In this document: in pieces, positions 36,739-49,567 of the stretch
Numbering within the stretch: position 1 is the stretch's first letter
How the letters are laid out: each line of letters starts with the position of its first letter
From: Proteromonas lacertae
Taxonomy: Eukaryota > Sar > Bigyra > Opalinata > Proteromonadidae
Length of the DNA: 64,000 nucleotides
Direction of reading: 5' to 3'
Assembly: GCA_002245135.1 (NCBI GenBank)
Contig: NGBS01000874.1
Coordinates: 248,001-312,000 of the forward strand
Position numbers and translations under genes: made by a program
Notes under the pieces: generated by a model
What the model was told of the DNA's origin: nothing
Database searches by the model: none
Seen by the model: only the letters and a program-made list of their open reading frames with translations

Positions 36739-37532
36739 TTATGTGTCACTATACACAGTTTCTTTCTTTACAGCGTTTGGATTTTTATAAATACCAACTC
36801 TGCATGTTACATACCTCACATCAGCATTAATTGACTTTGTAGCTGGAATATTAAGGCTTCTTTTAGTTAAACCACCTCTTCTAATAGGTGTTTGTTTAAA
36901 TGTTGATATTCTGCTAGTCTTTCTCTTATCAACAATGAATACCTAGATTCTTTTCTCTTTCCTCCTCAAATTCTCTTGCTACCTTTGGAATATAAATATC
37001 ATCTTCACTATCAAGAACTAACTCTTCTGCTGCTACTGTAGTTTGACTGTGGTTGCTTGTTTTTAAAATCTCTAAAACATTCAACCCATTCTTGTGCTGT
37101 TTTAGCTGCATCAGGACCTTCTGCTCTAAAAGTCATTTTTCTTTTGACGTTTCCAACTTCATAGTTTTTTATACTGGATTGAGTAACTTTCAGAATAAGT
37201 GTAAATTCATTTGATCCGGATTTATATTCAATTCCATTATAACATTCATATGGAATGCTTTGTTTCTCATCAATATACATATTTCCAGTTATTGTCTTGT
37301 TCATTGAAGAGTAAATTCGTAAAACAGCAGGATTGTAATAAAAGACACAATACCTCTTCTGGAATTTATTTAACACCCTATCTCTTCCTTCTTTGAGTAG
37401 ATAACCCTCTATCATTATCTCTGTGGTGAATGGAGTATAATGATGACCTGAATTGTTATCATTTTGTTGAGAATTGTTGTTATTCTATTAAGTTTTTATA
37501 AAAATTAGTATATATACAGGATTAGCACTCAT
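36739..37532 (-). CDS. PH-domain protein
   Basis: Starts MSANPNNNNSQQNDNN in a short first exon; after an intron near 37,483-37,515 comes a PH domain: MIEGYLLKEG, KFQKRYCVFYYNPAVLRIYSS, ending in the conserved helix AKTAQEWVECFRDF. PH domains bind phosphoinositides or proteins at membranes. The frame must skip one base in the A run near 37,060 to continue as TTVAAEELVLDSEDDIYIPK. A purine-rich 40-nt GT-AG intron (about 36,947-36,986) then leads to the basic tail VFIVDKRKTSRISTFKQTP, ending at 36739. About 235 residues. Function otherwise unknown. Confidence 0.75.
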
Positions 37533-37627
37533 GCTTTATTCTAACTGAAAAATTCTAATTCAAAAAAAGACCCGTTACAATAATAATAAAAAATATTTAT
37601 AATCTTATATATAAAGCTGATAACATT

Positions 37628-40600
37628 TTAATTCATTCTTCCTCTACAATTAGCAGCACCACAATTACATGGAATGCCTTCTTCTTCAAATGGAAACTTA
37701 TAATCATATCTATTAATTAATAACAATGATATATACGTAATTTCTTCATTCTTTTTGATACATTTATTAGAAAACATTACAATATGATCAATTCCTTTCA
37801 CACTTATGATCTTAGAATAACAATTCGGCTATAATCACAATATAAATACATTAATATATATACTTCACAACAATGATTAATAAATCTTCCAATATTTCCT
37901 TTCATCGTTGCATCAACCACATAATTAGTATTTAATCTAAACATATAACAACTACCAAGTCCTCTTTCTGTGTATTTCTTCTCTCTTTCATCAGCAACAC
38001 GATTTCTTATCAATTCACCCACATATTCTATTACCATTGAATCTTTTGCTATATCACTTTTACTAAACAAACCCCAACCGTGAATTGTACTTGTTCTAAC
38101 TTCAAATCTTTCACTAAATGGCTTTGACATTAATTTTGCATATGCTTCTTCATAACTTTCTGGAAATACTTTTATGATAAGATTAGATCCATTTTGTGAT
38201 GATTGATTTGATGCTTCTTTTTTTGCATTCTTCTGTCTTGATTTTCCTGTATTTTTTCTCATTCTATTTCAATGATAATAATAAGATAATTATGTAATTT
38301 ATATACGGTTTTTCAATTATGTCATTGATTGGCAAGCATCTAAATGATTCATTATGATAAGTATCAGTCATTCTGTTATTATTAAAACTATCAGAATTAT
38401 TATTCATTTCATTATTATATTCTTTAATTGTTTTATTTGTAATTGTCAAATATTTAAACTTATATATTGGCCATCCGCTTGGTGGATATGAATTAGAAAT
38501 TGCATATGGTAAATTCTCTATTCTTTCTTGAATCTGTTTAATACCAATTCCAAAGAAATGCTCACTTTTCAAACCATAAATACTATTACCATAATCAAAT
38601 CTATTTCTATATAAATTTGGATTTTCTATACAAAATATAATAAAAACAAAAAGTAATATACTTTCATGATTAACCTTTTGTGTTCTATCAAGTAATTCCC
38701 TCACACAACCATCAATATCATTTGATTCTATTGGGTTAATATCTCCATCTAATGATGTAATTCTAAATACAGGTTTTCCACACATTGCATCACCAGGTTT
38801 TGCCTTTGTATAATCAACAAGAACCTTATTAAAACTCTTTAATATAGGCAAACATTCATCAATTTCTAAACAATATAAACACCTCTTATAACTTATTGTA
38901 CTACTCCAATAGATTCTATAAGCTTTATATCCTTTTGGATAAATATAATTACTATCATGCATCCAAGGATTTCTATTGATATATCCTAAATTAGTTACTG
39001 TTAAATTACCAATTCTGTAGATTGTATCTTGGTTGATTTTTATTCTGCTATTTAAACTATTTCCAGTCATTTGTGAAACGATTTGTGGAGGATCATCAAC
39101 AAATACACATCTCTTTATATCATTACTAATAATTAACTGTCCTTTTATTCTCTCTTTTACCTGTTCTTCTTGAGTTTGAATCAATTTACGTTTGTTTAAT
39201 ATTTGGGTAGTCTTTTTTAGACTAAAAGCTTTGGTTTTTGTGTATTTTCTTGGTTTTTTATATACACCCGTTTCCTGTTTTATTAATTGTTGATTTTGTG
39301 CTGGTGGTGATTGAAATAATGGTATTCTTAGATTAATTTGTTCTTGTGTTTGTTGATTCTGTTCAAATGGTTGTTCTTCTTTAACTGGTGAAATTACAAT
39401 ACTCTTATTTGAACTTGGAGATGATGTATTTGATATTGGACTTAGACTGTTATTGACTTCATTAGTTGTATCAGAATATGGTGGTTTATACCAAGCTATA
39501 TCTTTATCTCCACCAAGTCTTTCACTCAACTTTGGCTTTTTACTACTGTTATTATCACAATCATGAAATGGACAATACAATTCTTTTGTTGCAGTAAAAA
39601 TGACTTTTACACTAATCGCACATGCATAATGATACCATTTTCTACATCCCATTAAACAACAGGGTAATGAAGCACCTGGTTTACTGCAAACACAACATCG
39701 TTGATTTTTACATGATATTTTTGCCTCATGAACTTTCTTTAATACACCAGTATTCATTTCTATTACTCCATGACTCCAAATACCACAATTTGCATGACAA
39801 AAACGATTATATGTCATATATAATAATCTTCCTTGAATAGGTTTATTCCCACATTCTCTAAACAAATATTATAACATATATATTATACTGACAGAATGTA
39901 CAAACTCTGAAATCTTTAATATTTTTGAATAAATTGACTGGAATGATATTAACATCTTCTTTTTCTATTGATATATTGTTATTATTGTCAATTTGAGAAG
40001 GAGATGCTTCTATTGCATCACTAAATGGGTAATAATCATTTCCAAAATCAACAATCATTCTAGTATCACATCTAAAAGAGAAATATAAATAAAAACGATT
40101 TGATTATATACAAACACAAGCTAATTTCAAATTCATTCATAGGATCAGGAATATACTACACAATAAATAGAATAAATATAATACTTCTGGTTTTAATTCA
40201 TTTGAAGTTATCCATAAATAAGCACTTCCATTAACAGCTTCAGTACATAATAAGTCAATATCTAAAGTGCAAAAGTCATTTTTCGTTGATAATAAATTCA
40301 TATTATTCAAGGCTCTTTTTCGATAGAAACTATTCATTAACATAATAATGAAAAAAATATTTATACTGTCTATATCTTACTTCCAACTTTTCTTGGATCT
40401 CACTAAATCTAAATTGACAGTTTTGAAAAACAATATCATGGTATTTTTCACTACTATTATATAATGATATCAATTTAAGTCTATCTTCAGCATGTTTTAT
40501 TGTAATTAAAAACTTGTCTCTTTGTTTCTCCAAGTATTGTCTATAATAGTTTCTATCAGCTTGTTCTTGAATCATACATCTCTCTGATATAAAATCTAAT

Positions 40601-43600
40601 CGAATTTGCTATTTAAAAAAGAAAATTTTAACATCGTTATTATACTTGTATTGATTTAATTCTATCAGCATATTCTCTTTTCAAAGGTTCTACTTTTTCT
40701 CCATCTTTACAATTACAACAGACAAAACCACTTATGAGATTTTGAGCTTTTCTTGATTTGATTAAAGATACTAATTGAACTGATTCAGCACATTCTCTAT
40801 GGAAATTCAACTATACAAAAAAAAATAGAATAATTAACTTCATACATGACATCTAAAACATTGTACAGTTTCTCTACCTAATTCTCTTGAACATACTTTA
40901 CACTTCATAGTATTACTCACTAAAAAGTTTGGATATTGAGCACTTGAATTTGTTGAGTTATTCCTTAAAAACTCAGCTTCAGTACTTCTTGCAAAACTAT
41001 TCAATGATGATGTTGATGTTGGTGTTGTTAATGAAGTACTAGGAGTAGAACAAGCAGATGATAGAAGAGAAATTAATGGAGATGAAGGAAATGATAATTG
41101 ATTTGATAATTGTTGTTGTTGTAATGTCAATTGACTTATTGAAGCAATTGTATTTTGAATATCAGTTTGTATTTGTTTAATTCGTTGTTTGATGTTATTC
41201 TGATCTGCAATACTGATTTCAGTTAAATGTTCAAATCTTTCTTGATATTCTAATTGTAATTGTTGACATTTCTGTTGAAACTGTAGTTGATTATATTGAT
41301 TTTGTTGTTGTTTTTGTTTTATGATATTTATTTTACTTTGATATTCATTTTGTAAATACTGTTGATTGTCTTGATATTTCTGTATTGAATCTGAAAGATG
41401 TACTTTCTGCTCTTCTAATTCTCTTTGTTGATCTTCTTGATGTTCTTGCAGTTTTTGTTTCTCTATTTGTATTTGTTCTCTTTTCTGTTGTTCTATCTCA
41501 GAATTCTGTGACTTTGTTTCTTTTATCATTTCTTTTCTTGCGCAACTTATACATAACCTCTATCTTTGTTCCCCAATTGGTAGTTTTTATCTTTTCTTTA
41601 GCAATTTACACACTATTTAAAATAAAATAATAACAAATGATAAAATAATACTTTAACACAATAACCACAATACCAATTACCTTCAGGAATTGAACAAAGA
41701 GGAGGTTCTAAACAATAAATATGAAATGTTCTTTCACAATTATCACAAATCAAAAGATTATTCTCATCATTTCCATTACATTTTCCACAACTTTCACATA
41801 CTTTACAATTTGGACATCTCCATCCAATCACTCTATTCACATTCTTCAATCCAATACAATACTTATGAAAACATTCACCACAGTCAATACAATAAATCAT
41901 ATCTTCACTATCACCATCACTTCCACAAATTATACACATTTCAACTGTTGATAAATACTTTAACTTTGAAGGATACATTTGAAATTGTGTTCTAAAATAA
42001 CATTCCACTGATTTATGTTCTATTTCCATTTGATCTTCATTCTCTGAAGAGGAAACATCAACTGATTGATTATCAAATGGTCTGTTATTATTATTATTAT
42101 TATCAATAGTAATTGTATTTGTTTTATCTTCAATAGGTAATATTCCATTATTATTCTCTAATTTTAATGTTAATTCTTGTTCGTATTTAATCTGATTAAT
42201 ATGTTTTATATTATGGCTTGGATTTGTATATCCAAATATTGATTTAAATAAACCAGTTCCAATATTCAATATTCTAAATGCTTCATTCCATATAATCTGT
42301 TGTGGAGGATTATAGATAATTGCATTCTTAATCATTAACTCAAAATCACTTCTCATTTCTTGAGGATGTCTATAAATACCTTTTAACACTTTCATTGACA
42401 TATTTGAAATATCCATTGGATGTGCGATAAAGTTATAATAATCAGGAGCTTGATCTATTGTTACAGGTATTAAAAATATCTGAAATTTATCTTCACCAAC
42501 AATATCTGCTAAGAATTTCAACATTAATAGTTTTCTACAATGTTTACAGTGATAATGATTATTATATAAGTAATGATTAGCTTGACAATATTTGTTCTTT
42601 GTCTTTCTTTGTTAAATTATCACATTCTAAATGCACATATAATAAACATAAATCACACTGAAGTGTATTGTCTAAATCTGTTTCTTTCACTATTCTTTGG
42701 CATTTACTACAAATCAATTTCTTGTAGTAGAATTGCATCTATTTTATTATTATTATTATTATTATAAATTATACACATTCTTCACAATAATACAATAATT
42801 TATTTCTCCAAACAGTAGGTAAATACTTATTCAACTTCTTTCCACAACCACTAAATGGATAATATATTAATTTATAACAATATACTTGCATTTCAAACAA
42901 TCCAGACATATATAATTATCAATTATCTCCAAGAATGTAAGTGGTGGATCTAAACAACTGTTGTGATACGATCTATGACATTTCATACACTTTATCAATT
43001 GAGGTGGTGACTGTAATCTACAATATTGACATCTATCACTTGATAATTCATTATCCCACTTCATTTCAGTTGAATATTCTTCAATATAATTCATTTCAAT
43101 ATCTGTTAAATCTCTCCATTCTGGTGAATATATTGAATCGGCATACATTATGAAATACTATTAATAATATAAGATAATAAAAAGATATATCAATACATGT
43201 TTATTTTCTTTATTATACAATCGAATAATTGCTTTTTCTTTAACTTTACACTTTGGTAATGAAAATTCAACCAAACGATTGAGTAATGTTTTTGGATTCT
43301 TTGGATTTGGTTCATCTTCTTTGGGTCTTTTTAATTCTGCATAATCAGGATCAAAGAACTTTCTTATATTTTCCATTAAAGTATATTCTTCTCTAGCAAC
43401 TTTCACTGCTCTTACAAAATCTTTACCATTTTTAGATTTATTATATTGTTCAAAACCTTCTTTAAAATCTTTTATATTCTTCTTTTTTACATTTGCTTCA
43501 GAATTATCATCAAAAAAAATATAACGAATCTAATAATAAAAAAGTAGAAATGATTAATGAAATACATCTTTTTTAATTCCATATTTATATTGTTCAGCTA

Positions 43601-44529
43601 CTTTACCAGGCCACCAAGGATAATCAGAAACTTTAAACCAATTAATTGACTTTGTAAACAAACATTCACATTTCTCAGGAACAAAATAATACTTCTTTGG
43701 AGTATTATCTTCTTCTTTAACATTATTATTATTATTTCTACTCTCTTCGACAATTACAAATCTTTTCTTTTCATCATCATAATTCAACAATCGATACTAT
43801 ATATATATATATAATATTATTAATAATTATACTCCTATCCATTTAAATATATCATGATCCTCCTCATCTGCACCAAAATATTGACATATTAATATCTCAT
43901 GTCCAATTGCTTCTTCCTCCATGAAAAAATCTACAAATAATAATAAACATAAGATATAAGATATATATATATATATATATATACCTTCACTTTCCATTAT
44001 CTTCATACACTTAGGACAATACCAATCTCCTGATGGAACTTCTTTTAATGGTGGATTTAGACATTTGTAATGATAATCTCTATCACATCTATCACATATA
44101 ATAATATCACTTCTTTTATCACTTGTTCCACATATAACACAGTCACTGATTTGGTCTGGATTTAATACTTCGTATTCAATATGAGAATTATTATTATTAT
44201 TATTAATATCGTTATTATCATATACATAATCAGGAACTATTATCTCATCTTCATCATCATCATTTATATTCATTTCATTTTCATTTTCTTCATCATTATC
44301 TTCTATTTCCATTTCTAATCCTAAATCTTTCTCAACTTTAGGTTTTCTTCCTCTTTTTGTTTTGGTTGAATTACTTATTTCATTTGTTATCTATTCATTA
44401 AAAAAATGATTTAAAAAATACAATTTTTGTTTTCTTTTTCCAATTAGGGTGTTTAAATGGGAAATAAACTTCATTAATTTGTGTTATATACTATGCAATA
44501 AACTTAAAAACCAATTATACTCGTTTCAT
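37628..44529 (-). CDS. KMT2/trithorax-like histone H3K4 methyltransferase
   Basis: About 15 exons, one gene by frame. Order from the N-terminus: AT-hook-like [12 protein letters not shown] finger ([12 protein letters not shown]...[12 protein letters not shown]); PWWP domain ([20 protein letters not shown]); PHD-like fingers; bromodomain ([24 protein letters not shown]); paired PHD fingers ([25 protein letters not shown]); Gln-rich coiled coil; further zinc modules; extended PHD ([21 protein letters not shown]); FYRN and FYRC; and a C-terminal SET domain ([42 protein letters not shown]) with post-[13 protein letters not shown]. It should methylate H3K4 in a COMPASS-like complex. One base must be skipped near 42,582 (KEQIL/QANHYLY). 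Confidence 0.92.
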
Positions 44530-44971
44530 ATTCCCAAACTCAAAGTGTATGAAATCAATCTTTGGAATATACTATTTTAAAATAAATAAAGTGATGCTTA
44601 ATACGCTCCAGAATGGGTTAGAATGCTATGCAATACATAAAAGATGAAATATACGTAAATAAATCTATTGACAGTTTCAATAGCATCACGTGGTAGTCTC
44701 ACACGCTAAATTGTTTAAGAAGTGAGATAAATACTATAAGTTGATCTGTTCTGAAAATTATTCTTTTATTCATATTGGACTCTGCAATTACCTTTTCTAT
44801 CATCTCATTCACCACATTAATAAGAATAGAATTTTTATTCTCTGAAGAAACTATCGTCATCCTCCTCAATTTCCATTAAAATGATAAATGGATTTGATAA
44901 AAGCTTGTACAACAATTACATGTAATTGTGTATTTTTGACAAAGAAATTTCAGTTAGTCGATTATGTGTAA
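44530..44971. promoter_or_regulatory. Divergent promoter region, KMT2-like / unknown gene
   Basis: 442 bp between two starts. Less AT-biased than other spacers, with GATCTGTTCTG and CACACGCTAAATTG, but no repeat, ORF or GCTTGA element found. Confidence 0.4.
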
Positions 44972-45347
44972 ATGAGTCAATTGTTGACAGGGACACCATT
45001 TGCATTAGAGTGCGTGCATGGTAAGCAAGGTGAAGCAACCACTCGTTTGTACTTAAAGTGTAATGATAGTCAAAAGAGTGTAATGTCGGATTTCTGTTCC
45101 ACTTCTATCGTAACTTTTATCCTTGCGCGAGATTCCAAGAGAACGAGGTAGTTTAATAAACACTTCTGAGAGTTATTATATCTTCTGTAACACTGCAAGT
45201 GGTAGTTATCTTTTACCAAATATGAAATGGTCCAGAGAATCAACTTTAACACCTGAACCTCAAGCAGTAACAATCCATACAACTGATGATACTCAACCGT
45301 CTTTTCAATCCTTTATATACTTTGAATTATCGAATAAAGCCAGATAA
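44972..45347 (+). CDS. Small unknown protein with a frame break
   Basis: MSQLLTGTPFALECVHGKQ runs about 70 codons to a stop; shifting one base near 45,125 continues as GSLINTSESYYIFCNTASG and ends at 45347 (FELSNKAR). Both parts look protein-like and share no overlap with known domains. Higher GC than the flanks. I cannot rule out that the downstream part is a separate exon or that this belongs to the F-box/LRR gene that follows. No family recognised. Confidence 0.4.
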
Positions 45348-45507
45348 ATATATATATTATCGTCCAATTATATGGTTTTAGAAAAGTAACCACCTAAAAG
45401 AAGTTACTTATACTGTATGAATATATTGTTTGTTTATTTTTGAATAGATTTTTAGGATTATATCTCCTTCTCTTACAGAATTAATTAATGTAAACATCAA
45501 CAGAGAA

Positions 45508-46343
45508 ATGCGAACCATCAATGCAGTAATTAACAGACAATTAAGGAATGATAATAATAATAATGATAAAAAGAAAGTTAGAATAACTGAAATAGATGAT
45601 GATGATGATGATGATAAAGAAATAATAGAAGAAAAAGAAACTGATGAAGAAAAAGAAAAAGAAAAAAACTTCAATTTAGGGAAATATCCTGAAATTATCC
45701 AATATACAATCGCCTCCTATATACCTCATTGGGTAAAGATATTTCATTCAGCGAATAAGAAATGGAATGATATAACCAACAGTTTTATGAAATCTATTTA
45801 TTGCTGTAATAATGACAATGGATTTTCTGAGATGGTAAGTGGTAAAAAAGTGATAAAGTTAATAGAAAATACTGTTAATTTAAAGAAATTAGAATTGAGA
45901 AATGTATCTGATTTGAATTATAGTAATTATATAACAATATGTGAGTGTAGAATGTTAATGTATTTGAACTTGGGTGGATGTCATATTAAAGATGAAATAT
46001 TGATATTAATATCAGGGAAACTTGTTAATTTAGTTAATTTAAATATCGCAATGGGTGAAATAACAAATTTGGGGTTGAAATGTATGTGTGAAAAACTGAA
46101 AGACTTAAGAATATTGAATATATGTGGTTGTGAAGGTGTTAATAAAGATAGTATTAAATACTTAATGTATATATTTATTATATTATGTAATTATTGTTAA
46201 ATAGACAACTTAAAGATTTAAAAACATTGAATATTAGAGGAACAAAGTTGAATTTTAAAGATACAACTACAATAAAGAATATATTGAATGACTGTGATGT
46301 TTTGTATGGTCAATTCGATAAATTCAATAGTATCTATAGTTAA
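45508..46343 (+). CDS. F-box-like / leucine-rich-repeat protein
   Basis: MRTINAVINRQLRND then an acidic run, then NLGKYPEIIQYTIASYIPHWVKIF...NKKWNDI, which resembles an F-box (the segment that links substrates to SCF ubiquitin ligases). The rest is cysteine-containing LRRs of the FBXL type (LMYLNLGGCHIKDE, LVNLNIAMGEITNLG, LRILNICGCEGVNKD). One intron near 46,168-46,203; stop TAA 46341-46343. The frame is also open upstream to an intron acceptor near 45,448 (IFRIISPSLTELINVNINRE), so the true start may lie in an earlier exon. Probable substrate receptor of a ubiquitin ligase; substrate unknown. Confidence 0.7.
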
Positions 46344-46512
46344 AAATTATTATTTATAAAAACAATTATATATATACATATTATTTATTATAAAACCTTA
46401 TGTCTATTTTTATATATATATATTTTTTTGTTTTTGTTTTTTAAATAAATAAATAAAAGAAAGATTTAAATAGAATATTACTATTTATTATAATAAAATA
46501 AAAATTATTAAT

Positions 46513-48049
46513 TTATGTATAAAAATTAGCTTCTTTTATTCCATAATAAGGATCTTCAGGTATATCTTCTCCCAATATTCTCTCCTGTTCAGCTGCATAT
46601 ATTTCTTCTTCTTTCTCCATTCTCTTGGCTAAAGCTAATTCATACTGTCTATCTCTCTCATCTCTATCTTTATTATATCTCATCTGTCTCATTAATAATT
46701 GTTGATTCTGTATATTCATTTCTCTGATTCTTCTTTGTTTTTCCATCTCTTCTGCTTCTTCTCTTGCTACTTTTCTATCTAATTCTTCTCCATATATCTT
46801 CTTTTGTACTTTTTCATAATCTTTTGCTGCTGATTTTTCTTCACATTGAATGTGTCTTTCTGCTAATACGTTCTTTAATAGATTCTCTCTATATAGTCTC
46901 TGTCTTTCCCATTCTGCATCTTCTTTGGCTTGTACTTGTTTATTTACTTCCTCAATGAATTTATCACGATCTAATCAAAATATAGATAATTTATAAATAT
47001 ATACTGACAAAATTTTCTTTATCTCTTGCCATTTGTATTTTCAATTGTTCTTGATATTCAATACACTCTCTTCTTATTCTCTCAGCTTCTTTTCTCTCAT
47101 TTGCAATGTCACTGGCTTCTTTTGCTAATAAATTATTAATTAATGCTCTATCATTGGCTTTCTCTTCCAACATCTCTCTCTTCTTTCGATCTAACAAACC
47201 ATTATTATATTGAACAATTATAGGCTCGTTCTCTCTCAAGCCTTTTTGCTAATTCATATGCTTGTCTTTCTGCTTCTTGTTCTTCCCATTCCCATTGCTT
47301 ATGCAATTGTTCTCTTTCTCTCTGTAATTGTGCATTTGACTCAGCACCTATTAATTCATGATCTTTGACTTGAATGTCTAATAGTCGTTTAGTCTCTTTA
47401 TTTAATTCAATTATTGCATTTACATCTTGTAGTTCTCTTTCTACTTTTCTTAATCTATCTTTATCCCATACATCAGCCCAATATTCTTCTTCTTTCTTTT
47501 CTTGCTCTTCTCTTTGTTTCTTTTCTTCTAATTGCTTTCTACGACCTTCATGTGCTATTCTCCAACATCTGACTTTACTAGTCTTTGTACGAAGCTCATC
47601 ACAACTATCTTTGAATTGTCTTTCATACATCTCAGCAACAAATTGTTGACGTATTTTATCATTCTCTGCTCTTAATGCTAAAGCTCTTTGCTTGATCTTT
47701 TCATTCTTTTCTTCATATGTTTCTGGTCTACCTCTTAGTTCTGTTTCATAATTCTGTTGTTCTTCTAAAAATAAACGGGCTAAACGACCTCTACGTTCAT
47801 TTAGTTGTTCTTTTGCTTGTTTTCGCATTTCTTCAGCTTTTCTTCTTATATTTGTATTTTCTATAACACCATTCATTCTATTTTCCCAGTTAGCTTTTCT
47901 GGCAATTAAATCATCAACCTATTATCAAAATTAACAAATAACTCTAATACTTTTATTCTTCTCATTATAGCCTCTCTTTCTATTTCTCGTTCTCTATCCT
48001 TAGCAAAAGTCTCAAGAAAGGCATTTCTTGGCTTCACGTTGTTCATCAT
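46513..48049 (-). CDS. CFAP53: Cilia- and flagella-associated protein 53 (CCDC11)
   Basis: A microtubule inner protein of axonemal doublets, needed for ciliary motility. About 500 residues, the family's normal size, nearly all coiled coil with TPH-type Arg/Glu/Lys-rich helices. Diagnostic matches: RQQFVAEMYERQFKDSCDELR and WADVWDKDRLRKVERE. Start MMNNVKPRNAFLETFAKD at 48049; introns near 47,920-47,951 and 46,973-47,007. A one-base skip near 47,210 (RERAYNCS/YNNGLLDRKK) is needed. It shares an 84-bp divergent promoter with the DRC9/10 gene, sensible co-regulation of two axonemal proteins. Confidence 0.9.
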
Positions 48050-48081
48050 TTCAAAAACTGAATTAAAAAAAACGATTTTGG

Positions 48082-48095
48082 CTTGGCTTGATCAA
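48082..48095 (+). promoter_or_regulatory. Candidate promoter element (GCTTGGCTTGATCAA copy 2)
   Basis: Exact 15-mer repeat of the sequence at 7001-7015, counting the G at 48081. Here it sits between the divergent CFAP53 and DRC9/10 starts, about 35-40 bp from each. Confidence 0.45.
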
Positions 48096-48133
48096 AAGTT
48101 GTTATTTTCATTAAAAAGTCGATTTATGAATGA

Positions 48134-49400
48134 ATGAGTGAGCAAACTATTGACTTACTAGGAGATTGTTTGGAGAAGTTCAGGTACCTCATGTATCTAC
48201 CTGAAGATTATGATCAAACTCTCCTTCATGAAGTAGAAGTATTCCATTCTATTTAAAATCTGTATAGGATCAAGCTCCTGCTATCGTATCCAGTCTAATG
48301 AAAGACTTGTGGAAAGTATTAATATTAATAATAACATAATTAAAAATAGTTTGAAGAAGCATCCTGATGTAATAAGACACAATATGGAAAATGTCGAGTC
48401 ATTAGATACTCAGCTCAAATTTGTGCATTATAGTTGATTTAGACTCAGCCATAAGAGAATTATCAAGAGAATTAAAATCACAGATTCAAATCCAACATTT
48501 ATTAACAAAAGATAAACAACCAATCAATCAAGGAGCTACTCGATTTCTTATTCTATTCGATCAATATATTCAAGGTGTGAAAAAGAGATTAAATGAATCA
48601 CAGGAAGAAATATTTAGTATTATATATATTTATATAATAATAATAATAATATATTATATAGATCGTAGAAATGAAGAGAATAAATTATACAAATCAATAC
48701 TCTCCAATGAAGCTCAACAAAAGACATTGGAAGTTGAATATAAAACACAATCAGAAAAACATAAAAAAGAGCTTGATTCAATACAAGCTACAATTGATAA
48801 TTTAATGACCAAGTTAGGTGATTTGAAAGCTAATTATGAGAAGAATATGAAGAAAATGAAGGAAGGTACTGAAAAACAAACTATAGAAGAGACAACTAAC
48901 CATACTACAAAGAAAACAACTGAAGAAACTAAACAGAGTGAATTGAATAAACAATATGAGAAACAGAATAGAGATAATAAGTATATATATTATTTATTTA
49001 TATTTAATTTAGAACAACACATGATCCAATGACCAAAACTAGAGCAAGATTACGAAATGAGTTAGCTGAACTTCTAGATAAGTATGATAAAGATGTCGGT
49101 TACTGGGATTTCCGAATAAAAGAGTTAGAAGCAGAACATAATAAAGAATTAAAGGAATTAGCAGTATTAAGTGAGTATTTCAGAAAGATAGATGATGAGA
49201 ATGCTAGAATACAAGCTGAAGAAGATCATATAAAAGCAGAACAAACGAAGATATCTGATTATATGATTATACTAGGAAATTCAGCAATTGGTTTACAGAG
49301 GATATACAGAGGTTTTGCTGCTAGGAAGTTTGTTAAAGCTTTGAAAGCTAAACTGAAGAAGAAGCGTAGAAAGGGAAAGAAGAAGGGTAAGAAGAAGTAG
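48134..49400 (+). CDS. Dynein regulatory complex subunit 9/10-like IQ protein
   Basis: The nexin-dynein regulatory complex couples axonemal dyneins to neighbouring doublets. Start MSEQTIDLLGDCLEKFRYL; introns near 48,233-48,261, 48,319-48,359 (ending TTTGAAG), 48,619-48,663 and 48,980-49,012. Coiled coil throughout; near the C-terminus a single IQ motif (GLQRIYRGFAARKFVKALK) for calmodulin and a Lys/Gly tail (KKKRRKGKKKGKKK), the layout of DRC9/IQCG and DRC10/IQCD. I cannot tell which of the two. A one-base skip near 48,430 (FVHYS/DLDSAIREL) is needed. Confidence 0.8.
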
Positions 49401-49567
49401 ATATATTTTTATTTTTAAGATTAACAAATTAAAATAATAAAATTAAATTATATATGTAATTATTGAAGAATATTGTTTTTTTTACCTCATACAAAAATAT
49501 AAATATAATGGCAAATAGGTTAATACATCATAATGTTAAATTTACTTAAATAATTAGAGTAAACTAC

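Noticed and set aside
43958-43983. (AT)n microsatellites as functional repeats
   Set aside because: They lie in introns throughout the window and reflect intron composition.
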